The notes below the pieces were generated by a model. The model was given only the letters and a program-made list of their open reading frames with translations. It was not told the origin of the DNA and did no database searches. The position numbers and the translations under genes are program-made. A stretch of 64,000 nucleotides of DNA from Strigops habroptila (lineage: Eukaryota; Chordata; Aves; Psittaciformes; Psittacidae), in NCBI RefSeq assembly GCF_004027225.2, contig NC_044296.2, positions 4,955,943 to 5,019,942 on the forward strand. Direction: 5' to 3'. How positions within the stretch are numbered: the stretch's first letter is position 1; every line of letters begins with the position of its first letter. Shown one piece after another: positions 13,026 through 24,878 of the stretch.

Positions 13026-13810
13026 CAGCCCCAGCTTTTGCAGTCCCCCCTCTTCAGGCAGGACTTTTTGGGATGGGGACTAGCCGGCAGAGCTCTCAGG
13101 GGTGCACTGGGAAGGGGTGAGGACACCGTGTCCCGTGTATCCTGCAGTTCGAGGTGCTGACTGCTGGTGCTGGACTCCCCAGAAAGCTGGATGCTGCTGT
13201 GAATGCCACCCATAGCCCCACAGCGCAGGGACACATCGGTGACCAGTGCATCCCTCCCTCCCCTGGATGCTGACACGAGCTGCCAGGTCTCAGCTCACCG
13301 CCACCCACATCCCCAAAACACCTCCCTGGCAGGAGGGATGGGAAGAGCCCACGCTGCTTCCAGAACGGGGCACATTCAGTCAGGTTTGGGGGCTGCCTCA
13401 TGCATCCACCCCGGCTCCCTCCCTCGCACCGTGCCCGGCAGCTCATCACCTTCCCCCTCCAGCACCAGCCTCGGCGGCAGGTAGTGATTTGCGAATATTT
13501 AAAACCCGACTCAAATTGCTGGTTTGCGGCTCGGACGAGCCGGGGGAAGGCTGCGAGGGTGCGGGGTGAACCCCTTCTCCCGGCCTCCCCGAGCACCCCC
13601 ACGTCGCAGGGAGCACCCATCACCGCTGGGGATTAGCCGATGGCTGGTGCCATCAGCAGCATCTGGGTGCCCGTGGGGTGCGTGTCCCCCAGCCCCGGAG
13701 CACAGCCCCCGTCATTAGCACCCAGAAAATGTTGGGTTTCTGGCTGGGAAAACACAGCAGCGATGTACATTAAACATCGAATTATAAAATTAACAGATTC
13801 CAACCGAGGA

Positions 13811-13842
13811 TGATTTGCATGTGCAAATTAACTTAATTACCG
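13811..13842. promoter_or_regulatory. Candidate POU/homeodomain element
   Basis: A perfect inverted repeat, ATTTGCA-TG-TGCAAAT at 13,813-13,828, contains an octamer (ATTTGCAT). It is followed at once by TAACTTAATTAC. It sits in an AT-rich island (13,740-13,845). Paired octamer half-sites are the known layout for POU-factor dimers. Function here is inferred. Confidence 0.35.
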
Positions 13843-14219
13843 CTCATCCTCCCCCAGAGCCACGGCGCAGCCACGGCCGGCGGCAGGTGCCGGGGACCCC
13901 GCGGCGTGTTTTGGGGGGGCCGGAGGCAGCTGGGGACGGGCGGGGGGGGTGATGGCAGCGCTCGCAGCCCAGCGCATGCAGGGACACGCGTGTGCACACA
14001 CGTACATGTGCGCACACGTGTGTGCACGTACCAGCGCCCGCTCGGCCGGCGGCACAACGGTGGCCCTCGGGTGCGGGCCCAGGTGGGTGCCCTTGGCAGG
14101 GCCGGTGCTGTTGGGCGCGTTGCCCATCCAGCACCGCCAGCGCGGCCTCGCCAGCGGCACCCAGCTCCGCAGGGACCGGGGGCACCCGGTACCCAGCACC
14201 ATAGAGACCCAGGGGCAGC

Positions 14220-14395
14220 CGGCACCCACCACCAGCACCTGGCATAGAGCACCCAGCATCCTGCACCCAGCACCAGCACCCAGCACATGGCACCGGCAAC
14301 CAGCACCAGCAATCAGCACTCAGTACCAGCAACAAGCATCCAGAACATGACACCCAGCGCCCAGCACCGAGCACCAGCGCCCAGCACCCACGCCA
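14220..14395. repeat. CAGCACC-rich minisatellite
   Basis: Degenerate repeats of ccagcaccagcacccagca-type units in tandem, just upstream of the CA-rich tract. Confidence 0.75.
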
Positions 14396-14402
14396 GTGGC
14401 AT

Positions 14403-14925
14403 TGGCTGCAGCTGGAGACACACATGTAGACACATGCACATGCATGTACACACATGTACACACAGGCATCGCACACATCTGCATGTAAGTGCACACATGC
14501 AAAAATGCACACACGTGCATGCACATGGATGCATGCACACACACGTGCACATGCACAAGAACAGGCACATGCACACACATACACAGGGGTGCACACACAT
14601 ATGCATGTAGGTGCACACATACGGACATGCACACACACAGGCACACACGAGCACAGACACATGCAGGCATGCATATGCACATGCAGGCATGCACATGCAG
14701 GCATGCACACGCATATGCACATAGGCACACAGATGCATGCACACACATGCACACATGAGCACATGCACATAAACAGGCACATGTATGTACAGACATGCAC
14801 ATGCATACACAGGCATGTACACAGAGGCATGCACACACATATACACACACATGCACATGAGCAAGCACATGCATGCAGGCATGTGCACATGCATGCACAT
14901 GTGCACATTCATGCACACAGATGCT
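14403..14925. repeat. Long CA/TG and CATGCA alternating purine-pyrimidine tract
   Basis: About 520 bp of nearly continuous alternating purine-pyrimidine sequence made of acacatgcacatgcatgcac-like words. It gives overlapping Cys/His/Met/Val-rich open frames in several frames on both strands, which are artefacts. A shorter tract of the same kind lies at 13,980-14,035. Confidence 0.92.
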
Positions 14926-17149
14926 GCTCCCAGATCCAGGCACAGGGAAAGGCCGGGAGATCTGGGCTGGGATAAGGTGGAATTAAGGGAACAAACTCAT
15001 TGGGAATCATCTCCCCCTTCCATCCATCTCTCTCATTTCTATCCTGGCTTTCCTTTCTTTTCCCAGCCTGGGTCATGGCACTGCCTGGCCCCGGGGCGCC
15101 ACCATGAGCACCCCCCACCCAGCTCCGGGTGCTGCGGGCACCCACCGAGGGGGGAGGACGGGCTCAGCCTGGGAGGATGCTGCAGGATTCCCACTTTGCC
15201 GAGTTCATCCCACGACTCCAGGCTCCTGCAGGGCCTTCCTGCAGGAGCAGCAGCTAATTGGGAGCAAGGCAATTAGCTGGGGTTAAGCTCACTGCTCCGA
15301 CCAGATGTGGGTGCTCTGCCTGGTGTGTCCTTCCCCGGGGAGGGTGCAGGGGGTGTCCCTAAAGAACTGATGCTGAGGGTGATCCCTACCCATGGAGGGG
15401 ACATGGGGAACAGAGGAACCCCCCCAGCTGCGGTCCCTGTCCCCAAGGGCCACCGTGTTCCATGCCATGACATCGTCCCACGGGGCTGGTGGTGCTGGCA
15501 GTGTCCCTCTGTCCCTCTCCCTGGGGACCTGCTGTCCCCCACATCCCTTTGGGGACCAGCACTGTGTCCTCCTGCCCCCCAAGGCGCCCTCCCCACCGGG
15601 AGGACATCACCATGCGGGTGGGGGGGTGCCTGTCCCGGGGGGCTGCTGCAAAGGCACCACTCCCCAAAACCCCTGCCTGGGCCCCAGCAGGACTGGGGGG
15701 CCGGGAAGGGCCGGGAGGGGGGAATGCCATGGAATGCCATGGAATGCCATGCTGGACGTGCTGGGACAGGCCTGGGGGGCCATGGATCACACCCCACATG
15801 CTCGGCATGCATGAGGCCTGTGGGACACACGCACACGGACCCCCCTGCACCCCGCGGCAGAGAACAGCACCGCTCATCACACACGTGGCAGCAGGATTTA
15901 TGGCAAACTAATTCACTCCTCTGCGCCTCGCTCGATTCCCAAAAGGTCAAATAAACCCCAAAGCCCGGGAATAAATCTCAGCACAGAGGCTGAGGATAAG
16001 AATAGCCCTTCCCAAGCTGCCATTTCCCAGACTGCTGGCCAAAATTCCCACCCGGGAGGATTCCTGTGTCAGGGTGCTATGGGATATGAGGGTGCTGTGG
16101 GATGTCGGGGTGCTGTGGGATGTCGGGGTGCTGTGGGATGTTGGTGATGCTCAGCAAGAAGTGTCTCAGCAATGTTGGAGGACACATGGGAACTGGGGAG
16201 GAATTAATTGAGAGGAGCTTTGATTGGCCTTCATTAGCCCCAGCTTGGCCAGCGAGGCTGGGGCTGTGTGAACAGGTCAAGGGGCTCCACGGGGTCCCCT
16301 CAGTGTCCCCCTTGGGGACAGTGACTCAGGCGCTGAGTCACAGCCGCGGTTTCCTTCCCCTGGAGACCCCCCCTTCCGGCACGGGCAGCCCAGTGTCCCC
16401 CCCCGGGGGTGGCTGTCCCCATCCCTGTCCCTGGGACGGGAGGGACCGGACGAGAGGCAGGAAGAGCTGAATCACTGGTGGCGTTAGAAACCTCCAGCTT
16501 GCCAGGGCGGGCTGAGCGCTGGGCACAACTCAGTGCACTGATGACGCTGAGGCAGGTAAAGGGGCGTGCTGCTCCAGCACTGGCAGCTCTGTGGGATCTG
16601 GGAATCCAAGCGGCTCCGGAGCCATGATCCCAATGCCAGAGGCCGGTGGCATCTCCCATGGTGCACCCCAACACCTCAAAGGGCTAAGCTGAGGTTTCCT
16701 GTGCCAGTTCAGCTAAACCAGGCTGAGGAAGCAGATGGGGAGGGACAGGATGGTGGCAAAGCCTTGAAGCAGTGGAAGCAAAGCACCTTCTCCCACCACG
16801 CATGGCCCCCACCCTGTGTATCAGCCCAGCCCCTGGTGTGCACCCCCTCGGGCACCCATCCTCGCACCCCCTACACCCAAGGGTGGGCAGACCCGGCCTC
16901 CCCCCACTGCAGGGGGCATGGAGCAGCCCCGAGCCTTTGGTGCGAGGGGAAACTGAGGCAGGCGGGGATGGCAGTGCAGGGAGGGCTCCCCTTGTGTGAG
17001 GGGAAACTGAGGCAGAGCAGCGCCAAGGGGGGGAGTGCCAAGGAGGGGGGAATGCCAAGGGGGAACCCCCCTTGCAGGAGGGTTGGGGGGCTGGGGCCCC
17101 TCTGCCTCCCCATGCCAGGAAAAGGGAAACTGAGGCAGGGCCGGGGGGG
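14926..17149. other. Intergenic upstream of the SEMA6B CpG island
   Basis: No gene recognised. There are small repeats: three copies of ggaatgccat at 15,720-15,750 and three to four copies of a ggtgctgtgggatgtcg unit at 16,070-16,140. Confidence 0.5.
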
Positions 17150-17830
17150 TCGATCCCCTTCCCCCCGTTCCCTTTAAGGCGGGCGATAGGGGGGATGCCC
17201 TTGTGGGGGGTGGGGGGGGCCGAGGCGGGCGGGGACGGCTCCCCCGCCTCTCCCTCCTCCCGAGGCCGGGCCGGGCCGAGCCGCCTCCCCGGGGCGGGGG
17301 CAGGGCGGGGGGCGCAGCTGCTCCGGGAGCGGCGGCAGCGGCGGTTCCTCCAGCGCCGCTGTTACCGGAGCGGCCCCGGTGCAGCCGCAGCCACCGGGCG
17401 GGCCCGGCTCCGGCTTCGGCTCCCCCCACCCCCCCCGCGGCCCCGCCCCGCCCGGGCTCCGGTGCCCCGGCGCCTCCCGCCGCGGCGGCGCGGAGCGGAG
17501 CGGGGCCGGGCCGGGCCGTGCTGCCGGTGGGCGCAGGTGCCCCGGCCCCCCCCGGATCCCCCCCGGGACGGCGAGGTAAGAGCGCGGCCGGTGCCCGCCC
17601 CCCCCCCGCTTCGAACCATGCGGTGCGGTCCCGTCTCCCCCCGGTGTCCCCTTCCCATCCCCATCCGTTGTCCCCTCCCGGGGGGGGGGGGCGCAGCGAT
17701 GGAGGAGGGGGAAATGAGAGGAAAAGGGGGTGCCCCCCCCCAAGCCCTCCCCCCTCCCGCCGCCGCCGGCTGCTGCATTGGGAACGGCGCTTTTGTTAGC
17801 GGCTCTCCGGGCGGAGCGGGCGGAACCTTG
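17150..17830 (+). promoter_or_regulatory. SEMA6B: CpG island with splice donor: likely SEMA6B promoter and untranslated first exon
   Basis: This stretch is extremely GC-rich and dense in CpG, with GC-box-like gggcggg words and no TATA box. A strong donor on the + strand (gcgag|gtaagag) would end an exon at 17,575. The next + strand gene is SEMA6B, whose first coding exon begins 11.5 kb downstream behind a splice acceptor at about 29,123. An upstream non-coding exon is therefore required, and this island is the best candidate. The assignment is inferred from position. Confidence 0.6.
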
Positions 17831-17849
17831 AAGGGTCACGGGCTGGAGG

Positions 17850-18370
17850 GCCCCCCCCCGACCCCTCCGGCACCCCCAGCACCCCCAGCCCGCACGCCTC
17901 TGCCCCCCATCCCTGCACCCTGCGGTCCCCCTGCACCGCCCCCCCCCCTCCCAGCACCTCCATCCTGCATCCCCATCCCCACCCCAGCACTCCTGGGGCC
18001 CCCCCCCGATACCCCAATCCTCCCCTTCCCAGCCCTCTCCGGCACCCCCCGCACCCCCGGCCCACCCCATCACCCTGATCCTGCACCCTGGTCTCCCCCC
18101 AGCAGCCTGAGGTCCCCCCCCAACACCCTGGTCCTTCCCAGCATCCTGATCCCGCACCCCATCCCTGATCCCGCACCCTCATCTTCCCCCCAGCACGCCG
18201 ATCCCGAACCCCTCTTCCCACCCCAGCACCCCGACATCCCCCCCTCACACCTTTCAACCCCCCCCCAATACCTCAATCCCGCACTCCCCCCCCCCCATTC
18301 CCTCCACCCCCTCCGCACCCCCATCCCACCCATCAGCATCCTGGGCCGGCACCCTGACTCGCCCCCCCCC
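17850..18370. repeat. C-rich degenerate minisatellite below the CpG island
   Basis: About 500 bp with strong strand asymmetry. The + strand is C-rich with repeated ccccagcaccctgatccc-like words, so the - strand has many G-runs with G-quadruplex potential. It explains the proline-rich (+) and glycine-rich (-) open frames here. Confidence 0.75.
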
Positions 18371-21300
18371 CAGCCCCGGGAGCCGGTGATGGGCGCGGGG
18401 TGTTGAGGAGCCAGGGGGGGGCCCCTTAGAGCTGGGAGGATGGAGATGGAAGGAGGGGGGCCCTGCTTCATTGAGCTCCGTTTTGCCTCCACTGCTCCTT
18501 TGGGAAGCAGCCAGAGCTTGTTGTTTTTTGGGGGGCGGAGGAGCAGGAAAAGGGGGGAGCTGGTGTGCAGCCCCTGCAGCCTCTGCTGGGATGGGGGACC
18601 AGAGGGGTTGAAAAAGGGGGAGCCGGCCAGTACAGCCCCCAAAAGGGCAGTGGGAAGCAGTGAGGGCTCAGCTTGGGGTGGTTGGTGGTAGGGCCCCCCC
18701 CCCCAGATAACCCCGTAGGGCTGGGGGGGACACAAAGAGCCCCCCCAGATCACGGGGGTGCCTGGCTCCATCTCGCTGGAGCTGTAACTTGTGGGGACAA
18801 GGTATGGGGGGGGACCTGGCAGAAGTGGGGCACCCCCCATGCTTGGGGGGGGTGGTGGCTGGCAGCCCCCATGTTAGGTCAGACCTGGGGAGCCTCGTAC
18901 AGGCAGCGTCTGTGTGGTGGGGGGGCCCCGTCCTCCCTTTTGGGGCTCATCACCATTGTGCCGTCTGCAGACTTAGGGGGGGGTAACCCTAAAATAATGT
19001 GGAGGGGGGAAGGGTGTTGAGCCTGATCCACATCCTGCCCTGTCGCCCTCACTCGGGACCCCCTCCCAGGCTTGATCTCCATCGCTCCTATATAAAGTAG
19101 AGCAGTCGGGGTGCTGGGCCCCCTCGAGCCCCAGCAGGACCCCCCCATGGAGCAGGAGAGAGTGGGGAGCTCTGTCCCTGCGCAGGGGGCTTTAGGGGAG
19201 CCCAGCACCCCCAGAAGAGCAGGGAGGGGGGCGGCACGAGGCTGTGCCATCGGCTCGGGGTGACCTTGGGTGAGTGCTGCCTCCCGGGCAGCCTCCCGCC
19301 GTGCCTCAGTTTCCCCTCTGCTAGCTGAGGCCGTGACCCGGGGGATGGGGTGCAGAAGGGAGACCCCCCCCCAGTGCTGGGTGCTGCACCCACCATGGGG
19401 AGCACGGGACGGGGGGGGGGGGAAATGGGGACATACAACCTGCGACGAGTGACCCCCCCCTGTGGGGACACCCACCTCTGCTTGTCCCCAGTGCCTGGGA
19501 AAGGTGGGGGACGATGGCGGCACATGTGGCACCGCTGTCCCCCCCCGGATCCCCACAACCCAGTCCTTTCAGGTAGCAGGCTGGCCCCAGTGAGGCCAAA
19601 TCCTGCTCCGGGGGTGCACTGCGAGGGGGCTGAGGTGGAATATGGCTGAGCCCCCCCCATCCCATCCCACTGCGATGGGGAAGGGGGACATTGGCTTGGG
19701 GGGGGGTCCCCTCTGTGTGTCCCTCCCCGGCGATTTTAGCCGCGATTTAGGGCCTGAGCTGGTGACACTAGAGGGCAGCTCCCTGCTCCACGCCCCGCCG
19801 GAGGGTGCAGGATCTATCCCTGGATTCCAGGGCCCTGGAAGCGCCGTGTCCGTGTGTCCGCCCGTCCCTCGGCTGTGGGTGCTGCTTGGAGGTGCGTGTC
19901 CCCGCTGGGTGCTGGAGGGGGGGGGCAGACCCAGGGGGGTGCTGAGCAGCGATTCCCCTTTTGCAGCGTCCCCGGCGTGACACAGAATTGGGTCACCGCT
20001 GTCACCGGGGCACGTGGCTGCGGTGGGGGGGTTGTGTGCATTGAGGGGGGCAGGTTCAGGCTCGGGGGGTGCTGGGGGGGCAGCTCAGCCTCCCTCCCGG
20101 CTCCGCTTCCCGCTGCTATTCCCATAAACAAAGAGAAATCACCAAACCCAATCCCCGGCTCCGGCCGCGCTGCCCGGGTGGGAGCTGGTGGCTGTACATG
20201 CATGTTCACGCATGTGCATGGCTGTACAAGTGTGCACGGCTGTACATGTGTGCACAGCACATGTGTGTGGCTGTGCCGCTCACCATGCTGTCTCTAGCTT
20301 CTGGAGGGGGGTGCATTTGGGGACCCCAAATTCCCTAAAGCAGGGGTTTGGCACCTTTGCCGCCCTCCAGGAGCATGAAGTCATGGGGCAGGGTGGCGAT
20401 GCCGGGCTGGACGTCACTGTCCTTCCCCTCAGCATCCCTTGCTTGCTCTGCACATGCACGCACGATGGTTTGGCTCCCAGTTAAACCAGTGGCTCCCGGG
20501 AGAGCTTTTCCCACCAGCTCTGCCATGCTGGTGCCGTGGGGGGCTCAGCCTGGCCACGAGGCCCAGCGCTGCCGCGCTGCTCGCCGGGTACCGGAGCTGG
20601 ATGCGGATCCCTGCTGCAGTGCCGGATGCAGTTTGTATCCTCAGACCAGCTAGAATAGTTTTAATTAAACCTGCCAGTTTGGATGCGATTGGATTTTGCA
20701 GTGGGCTGAGCTGTGCCGGCCCCTCGGAGCATCTCCCTGCGCCGTATCTATTCCTTGGCACTGCCTTTGGTGAGGTTTTCCTACCCGCACAGACCGTGGT
20801 GTTGACCAGAGTGGCTTTCCCTGTGCTGGCATCTCTGGCTGTGCCAGGCGAGCGCGTTGCCACCGGCCCAGGCGGGATGGTTCTGTGGTGGTGCCGGCGC
20901 GGTGGCATCCGGCATGTGTTCGGCAACATAAACAGTAGTAAAGAAACCCAAGAGCAAGCCCTGCTCCATCTGGGCTGTGCCGTGGCACCCGCTTAACCCC
21001 TTGGCACCCAATCACCACCAGCATCCTGAGTGCTGCATCCTGGGGGGATGTGGGATCCCTTCTTCCCATCCCTCTATCCCCAGTGTGGTGATGGAGGTGG
21101 CTGCTGGAGCGTGGTACCCAAAAGGATGCTGCTGTATCCCCAGCAGTGCTCAACGCCACCGCAGAGGGGACCCGGTGGCCCTGGGGACCCCCAGCTCATC
21201 CCAAGGGACCTTTGGGCTTCAGTTGCGTCCCACAAAAGGGGTGATGGAGGTTTCGATTCCCTTTGGAAGGCGGGAGGGAGCGGAGGAGCCATCGTCTGGC

Positions 21301-22129
21301 GCGGGGGAGCTCCCAGTGGGGCTGCCTTGTGCTAACAGGATTTTCCTCCCTATTTAATTACAATTTTGTTAAATTAAAACAAAAATAAAGAGGGGGAAAA
21401 GCTCCCTCTCGTCTCCTTGTGCCGGGTAATTAAACAGTGCTTGGTGAAGGCACCGCTCCCCAGAGGAGGTCTCAGGGGACCCCGGCCCCAGGGCTCAGCT
21501 CTGTTCCAGTCCTTCCCAGTTCAGCCCAGTTCAGCCTGCTGGCAGCCGGGCCAGCCCCGGCTGTGGCTGTGGCAGCGGCGTGCCGATGCGCTGTGGCTAA
21601 TCCGCGGCTCTTCCCTGTGTAATCCTGCCTGCTGGGATAATCCCATCAAACCTGGCAGTGCCGCAGCCGAGCTCAGCGCTGGGTTTGGTGCTGCATGGAT
21701 CCAAACGGGGGAATATGGTTGTGGATGCACTTGGGCATCGAGCGGGGAAACTGAGGCACGGAGCAGCGCATGGCGTGTGGCTTTGCGGTAGCTGGGGACC
21801 AGGACGGGGGGTGGCAGCCACCCTCATCCCCGTGCCCAAATCCAGGCTGATGGAGCAGGGTGGGATGGGAAGAGGCTGCGGTGGCAGCACCCACGTGCCC
21901 CCCGGAGCGACAGGATCCGGCCCCGGGCTGGGCGATGGGAACAGAAGTGGCTTTTGTGACCAGCCCCATCCATCATCTCCCGCCGGGGACACCGACATAA
22001 AGCGCCAGGAAATTGGGAAGCGTTTAGGAGCCGATCTGGGAGGCTGGGAGCTGGGATCCATCCGGAATCCATTCGTGCCCTGTGCAGGGTTGGATCCTGC
22101 CTGGTGGGGTGGGGGGTGCACAGCACAGC
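18371..22129. other. Probable SEMA6B first intron, no exon recognised
   Basis: No coding exon is supported. Contents are poly-G/C runs, a short gtgcacggctgtacatg repeat at 20,190-20,280, and an AT-rich island with a polyadenylation-like tail (aaaacaaaaataaag) at 21,345-21,395. Confidence 0.45.
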
Positions 22130-22560
22130 CCTGCTCACACGCACCACACGTGCACATGGCAGCCTCGTGCACATGTGTGCACACATGCATCAACCCCGTG
22201 TGTGTACCCACACGTGTGCACAACGGCCCCGTGTGCACAGACACCTGCACACGTGTGATACCCCATGCACAGACTCCTCTGCACGCATGACATGGTGCAC
22301 ACACACTGACACCTGCACACACATGACATGTGGTGCGCACACATGACAGCCAGTGTACGTGCTGACACCTGCATGCATACGGCACTTGGTGCACACACAT
22401 GTGTCAGACACACGTGCCAGCTGGTGCACACAGATGACACCTACACACACGACACATGGTGCACACATACCTGCACACACATGACGCCCCATGTGCACAC
22501 ACATGACACGTGGTGCCCACACACCTGCACACACGACACCCAACACGTCTGATGAGGCCA
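22130..22560. repeat. CA-rich minisatellite
   Basis: Tandem degenerate units of about 30-35 bp such as cacacatgacacctgcacac and gtggtgcacacacatgac. It resembles the 14.4-14.9 kb tract in composition but has longer, more irregular units. Confidence 0.85.
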
Positions 22561-22819
22561 CCCAGGGGATGGGGACATCGTCACCCATCCTGCAGGAGCT
22601 CTGCGGTGCTGGTGCCGGTGCTGGTGCCGGTGGCGGTGGCAGTGGCGGTGCTGGTGGCGGTGCCGGTGTGGCCTGGTGGCACCGCGGCCGCTCGGGCTGT
22701 GCCGGCGCTGGCGGGAGAACAAGGAGCCGTTTGGAGGGCAGCGAGGAAGCACCTGACCTTCGGAGAGCGGGAGGCGGCGTTGGGAGCGCCGGGAACAATG
22801 GCCCTTTGTTCCACACCGC

Positions 22820-23270
22820 CGCTGGCATCCCGCATCCCGGCCTGCATCCTGCATCCCGCATCCCAGACTGCATCCCGCATCCCGGCCTGCATCCTGCATC
22901 CCGCATCCCAGCCTGCATCCCGCATCCTGCATCCCGCATCCCAGCCTGCATCCCGCATCCCAGCCTGCATCCTGCATCCTGCATCCCGCATCCCGCATCC
23001 CAGCCTGCATCCCACATCCCATCCTGGATCCTGCGTCCCGCATCCCAGCCTGCATCCCGCATCCCAGCCTGCATCCTGCATCCCAGCCTGCATCCCAGCC
23101 TTCATCCCACATCCTGCATCCCTCAGCCTCCATCCCGCTTCCCTCATCCCATATCCCATCCTGGATCCTGGATCCCATCCTGCATCCCACCTGCATCCCA
23201 TATCCCACATCCTGCATCCTGTATCCTATTCTGCATCCCACACAGCATCCCAACCCACGACCTGCATCTC
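22820..23270. repeat. GCATCCC minisatellite
   Basis: About 450 bp of the heptamer-like core gcatccc/gcatcct, arranged in units such as gcatcccgcatcccagcct. It gives spurious Ile-Pro-His-rich (+) and Gly-Cys-Arg-Met-rich (-) frames. A short GGTGCCGGTGCT array precedes it at 22,600-22,680. Confidence 0.9.
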
Positions 23271-24059
23271 ACATCCCACCTCGCAGCTTCATCCCATCCC
23301 ACACCCCGCAGTGCCGGCCCGGCCCCAGCGCATCCAGCAGCTCAGTTGGGCTCAGGGTGCTGGTGGCTCCCGGTGCCTGGAAAACAGCGGGATGGAGCCG
23401 GATGGCACCGGTGACCCCACTGTGAGGAGGAGGAGGCTGAGCTCACGTGCTGTGGCCCACGCTCCAGCACCACTTCCCACCTCCTGGCACACTGGAGGCC
23501 CTGGTGTCCCCATGAGGTGGGTGGCAGCTCCAGGGCCAGTGTCACCCCAGCGTGATGCTGGGGACAGTGACAGTGGGGACCGCAGGGGCTCACTCCCCTC
23601 TCCCCACATCACTGGACCAAGTCGATGCATTTCATCTTATTTGAGTACAAATAAGTGGTTTGGAGCGTGGAAATTGGAGCTCGAGGGGTCGGATCCGGAG
23701 CTTGGAACAATTCAAGCCCCGTTTTCCCGGCTGGAACCACACAGCTGGCACAGGGAGACGGTAATGGCAATAACCCCCCAACCCCACCACCTAAACTTGA
23801 AGGAGGCTTAAACCATGAGCAGGGTGAGGGGCTGAGCGCTCATTCATTCCCGGTATTCCCGGCACCTCCTCCGGCTCCCCCCACCCCGGGTTTGTTATTG
23901 TAGGGTTGCTTTCTGAGGATTGGGGTTGGTTTGGGCACGGTTTGGGAGCGGTGCGGGTGCATACGGTTAATGCTGGGGCTCCGTGTCCTGGTTTGTTATT
24001 GTAGGGTTGCCCATGTGGGGCTGGATTTGGCTCTTGGGATTGAAGCAGGAGCTGCGTGT

Positions 24060-24400
24060 CCCTCTGCCCGCTCAAGGACAGGGCACCCTGGGGACATGGG
24101 GTCCCTGGGGACATGGGGGGATGTGTGACTTTGGGGACAAGGGGGACAAGGCTGTCTTGGAGGGACACAGCAGGATGTGCCCCATTGGTGACAAGGAGGG
24201 ATGAGTGTTTTTGGGGACCAGGAGGGTGACAGTCTTTGGGGGGACGGGAGGGACGTGGGGGGATGAGTGGAAGGACAAGAGCTTTGGGGGGACCAGCAGG
24301 ACAAGAGGTGGGGACAAGGGCTGTGAATTGGGGGGGACAAGGTATAATGTCTGTGAACTGGGGGGACAGGGCTGTGAACTGGGGGGGACAGCACCGCCTC
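24060..24400. repeat. GGGGACA-core minisatellite
   Basis: Degenerate tandem units built around ggggacaagg or ggggacatgggg, with many GGG runs on the + strand and thus G-quadruplex potential. It is one of at least four separate arrays in the window sharing the GGGGACA core. Confidence 0.8.
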
Positions 24401-24454
24401 ACCACCCCCCCGTCCCCTCCATGGCATCTCCTCCATAGGAAACCACTCTTCCTA

Positions 24455-24525
24455 TGCAGGTGGCGTGTATTTAACATGCAGATGGCATATATTTAACATG
24501 CAGGTGACGTGTATTTAACACGCAC
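24455..24525. repeat. Three tandem about 27-bp units with E-box and TATTTAA
   Basis: Three copies of a unit of the form gcaggtg(g/a)cgtgtatttaac(a/c) in direct tandem. Each carries a TATTTAA core, and the units contain CAGGTG or close variants. The array lies about 300 bp upstream of a TATA-like box at 24,789. Confidence 0.7.
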
Positions 24526-24788
24526 GTCACATGCGGCTCTGGCCAGCGCTGCCCTGGCGTGGTGGAAGGGACGTGCGGGTCACCAGCACCCATGGGTGCC
24601 ACCCGGCGGGCACTGTCCCCATGCATCGCGTCACCCCTGGGCACCCGCTGTGGGGGACAAACCCTCCCCAAATGACCGCGGGGGGTCCCCACCATCCCCA
24701 CATCGGGGGGTCAGACCCCCTTTGGGTGCTGGGGGGGCTCGGACGCCTGCTGGGGGGGGGTTAGGGGTGCTGGGGAGGGGACGGGCGC

Positions 24789-24878
24789 TATAAACGGCAG
24801 CTGTAAGCGGAGCCGGTAACCGGAGCGGGAGGCCCGGGGGGGACATTTGAGCCGCTGTCGGGCCCTGGGAGCACCAAG
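24789..24878 (+). promoter_or_regulatory. Candidate TATA promoter and first exon, possible alternative SEMA6B start
   Basis: TATAAA is at 24,789-24,794, followed by a CAGCTG E-box. About 85 bp further on is a good splice donor (accaag|gtaaat) ending a putative exon at 24,878. The next + strand acceptor of a recognised gene is that of SEMA6B coding exon 1. This would be an alternative tissue-specific first exon for SEMA6B. There is no transcript evidence, and an unrelated non-coding RNA start is equally possible. Confidence 0.35.

Noticed and set aside
13844-14943. Long Cys/His/Met-rich open frames on both strands
   Set aside because: Translations of the CA/TG alternating tract, open in several frames at once.
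17072-18406. 444-codon Pro-rich plus-strand frame across the CpG island
   Set aside because: GC-driven frame through a promoter and a C-rich repeat. It ignores the strong donor at 17,576.
22190-23811. Open frames of 270-430 codons rich in IPHPAS or GMRDAG repeats
   Set aside because: Produced by the CA-rich and GCATCCC minisatellites; no unique sequence or family match.
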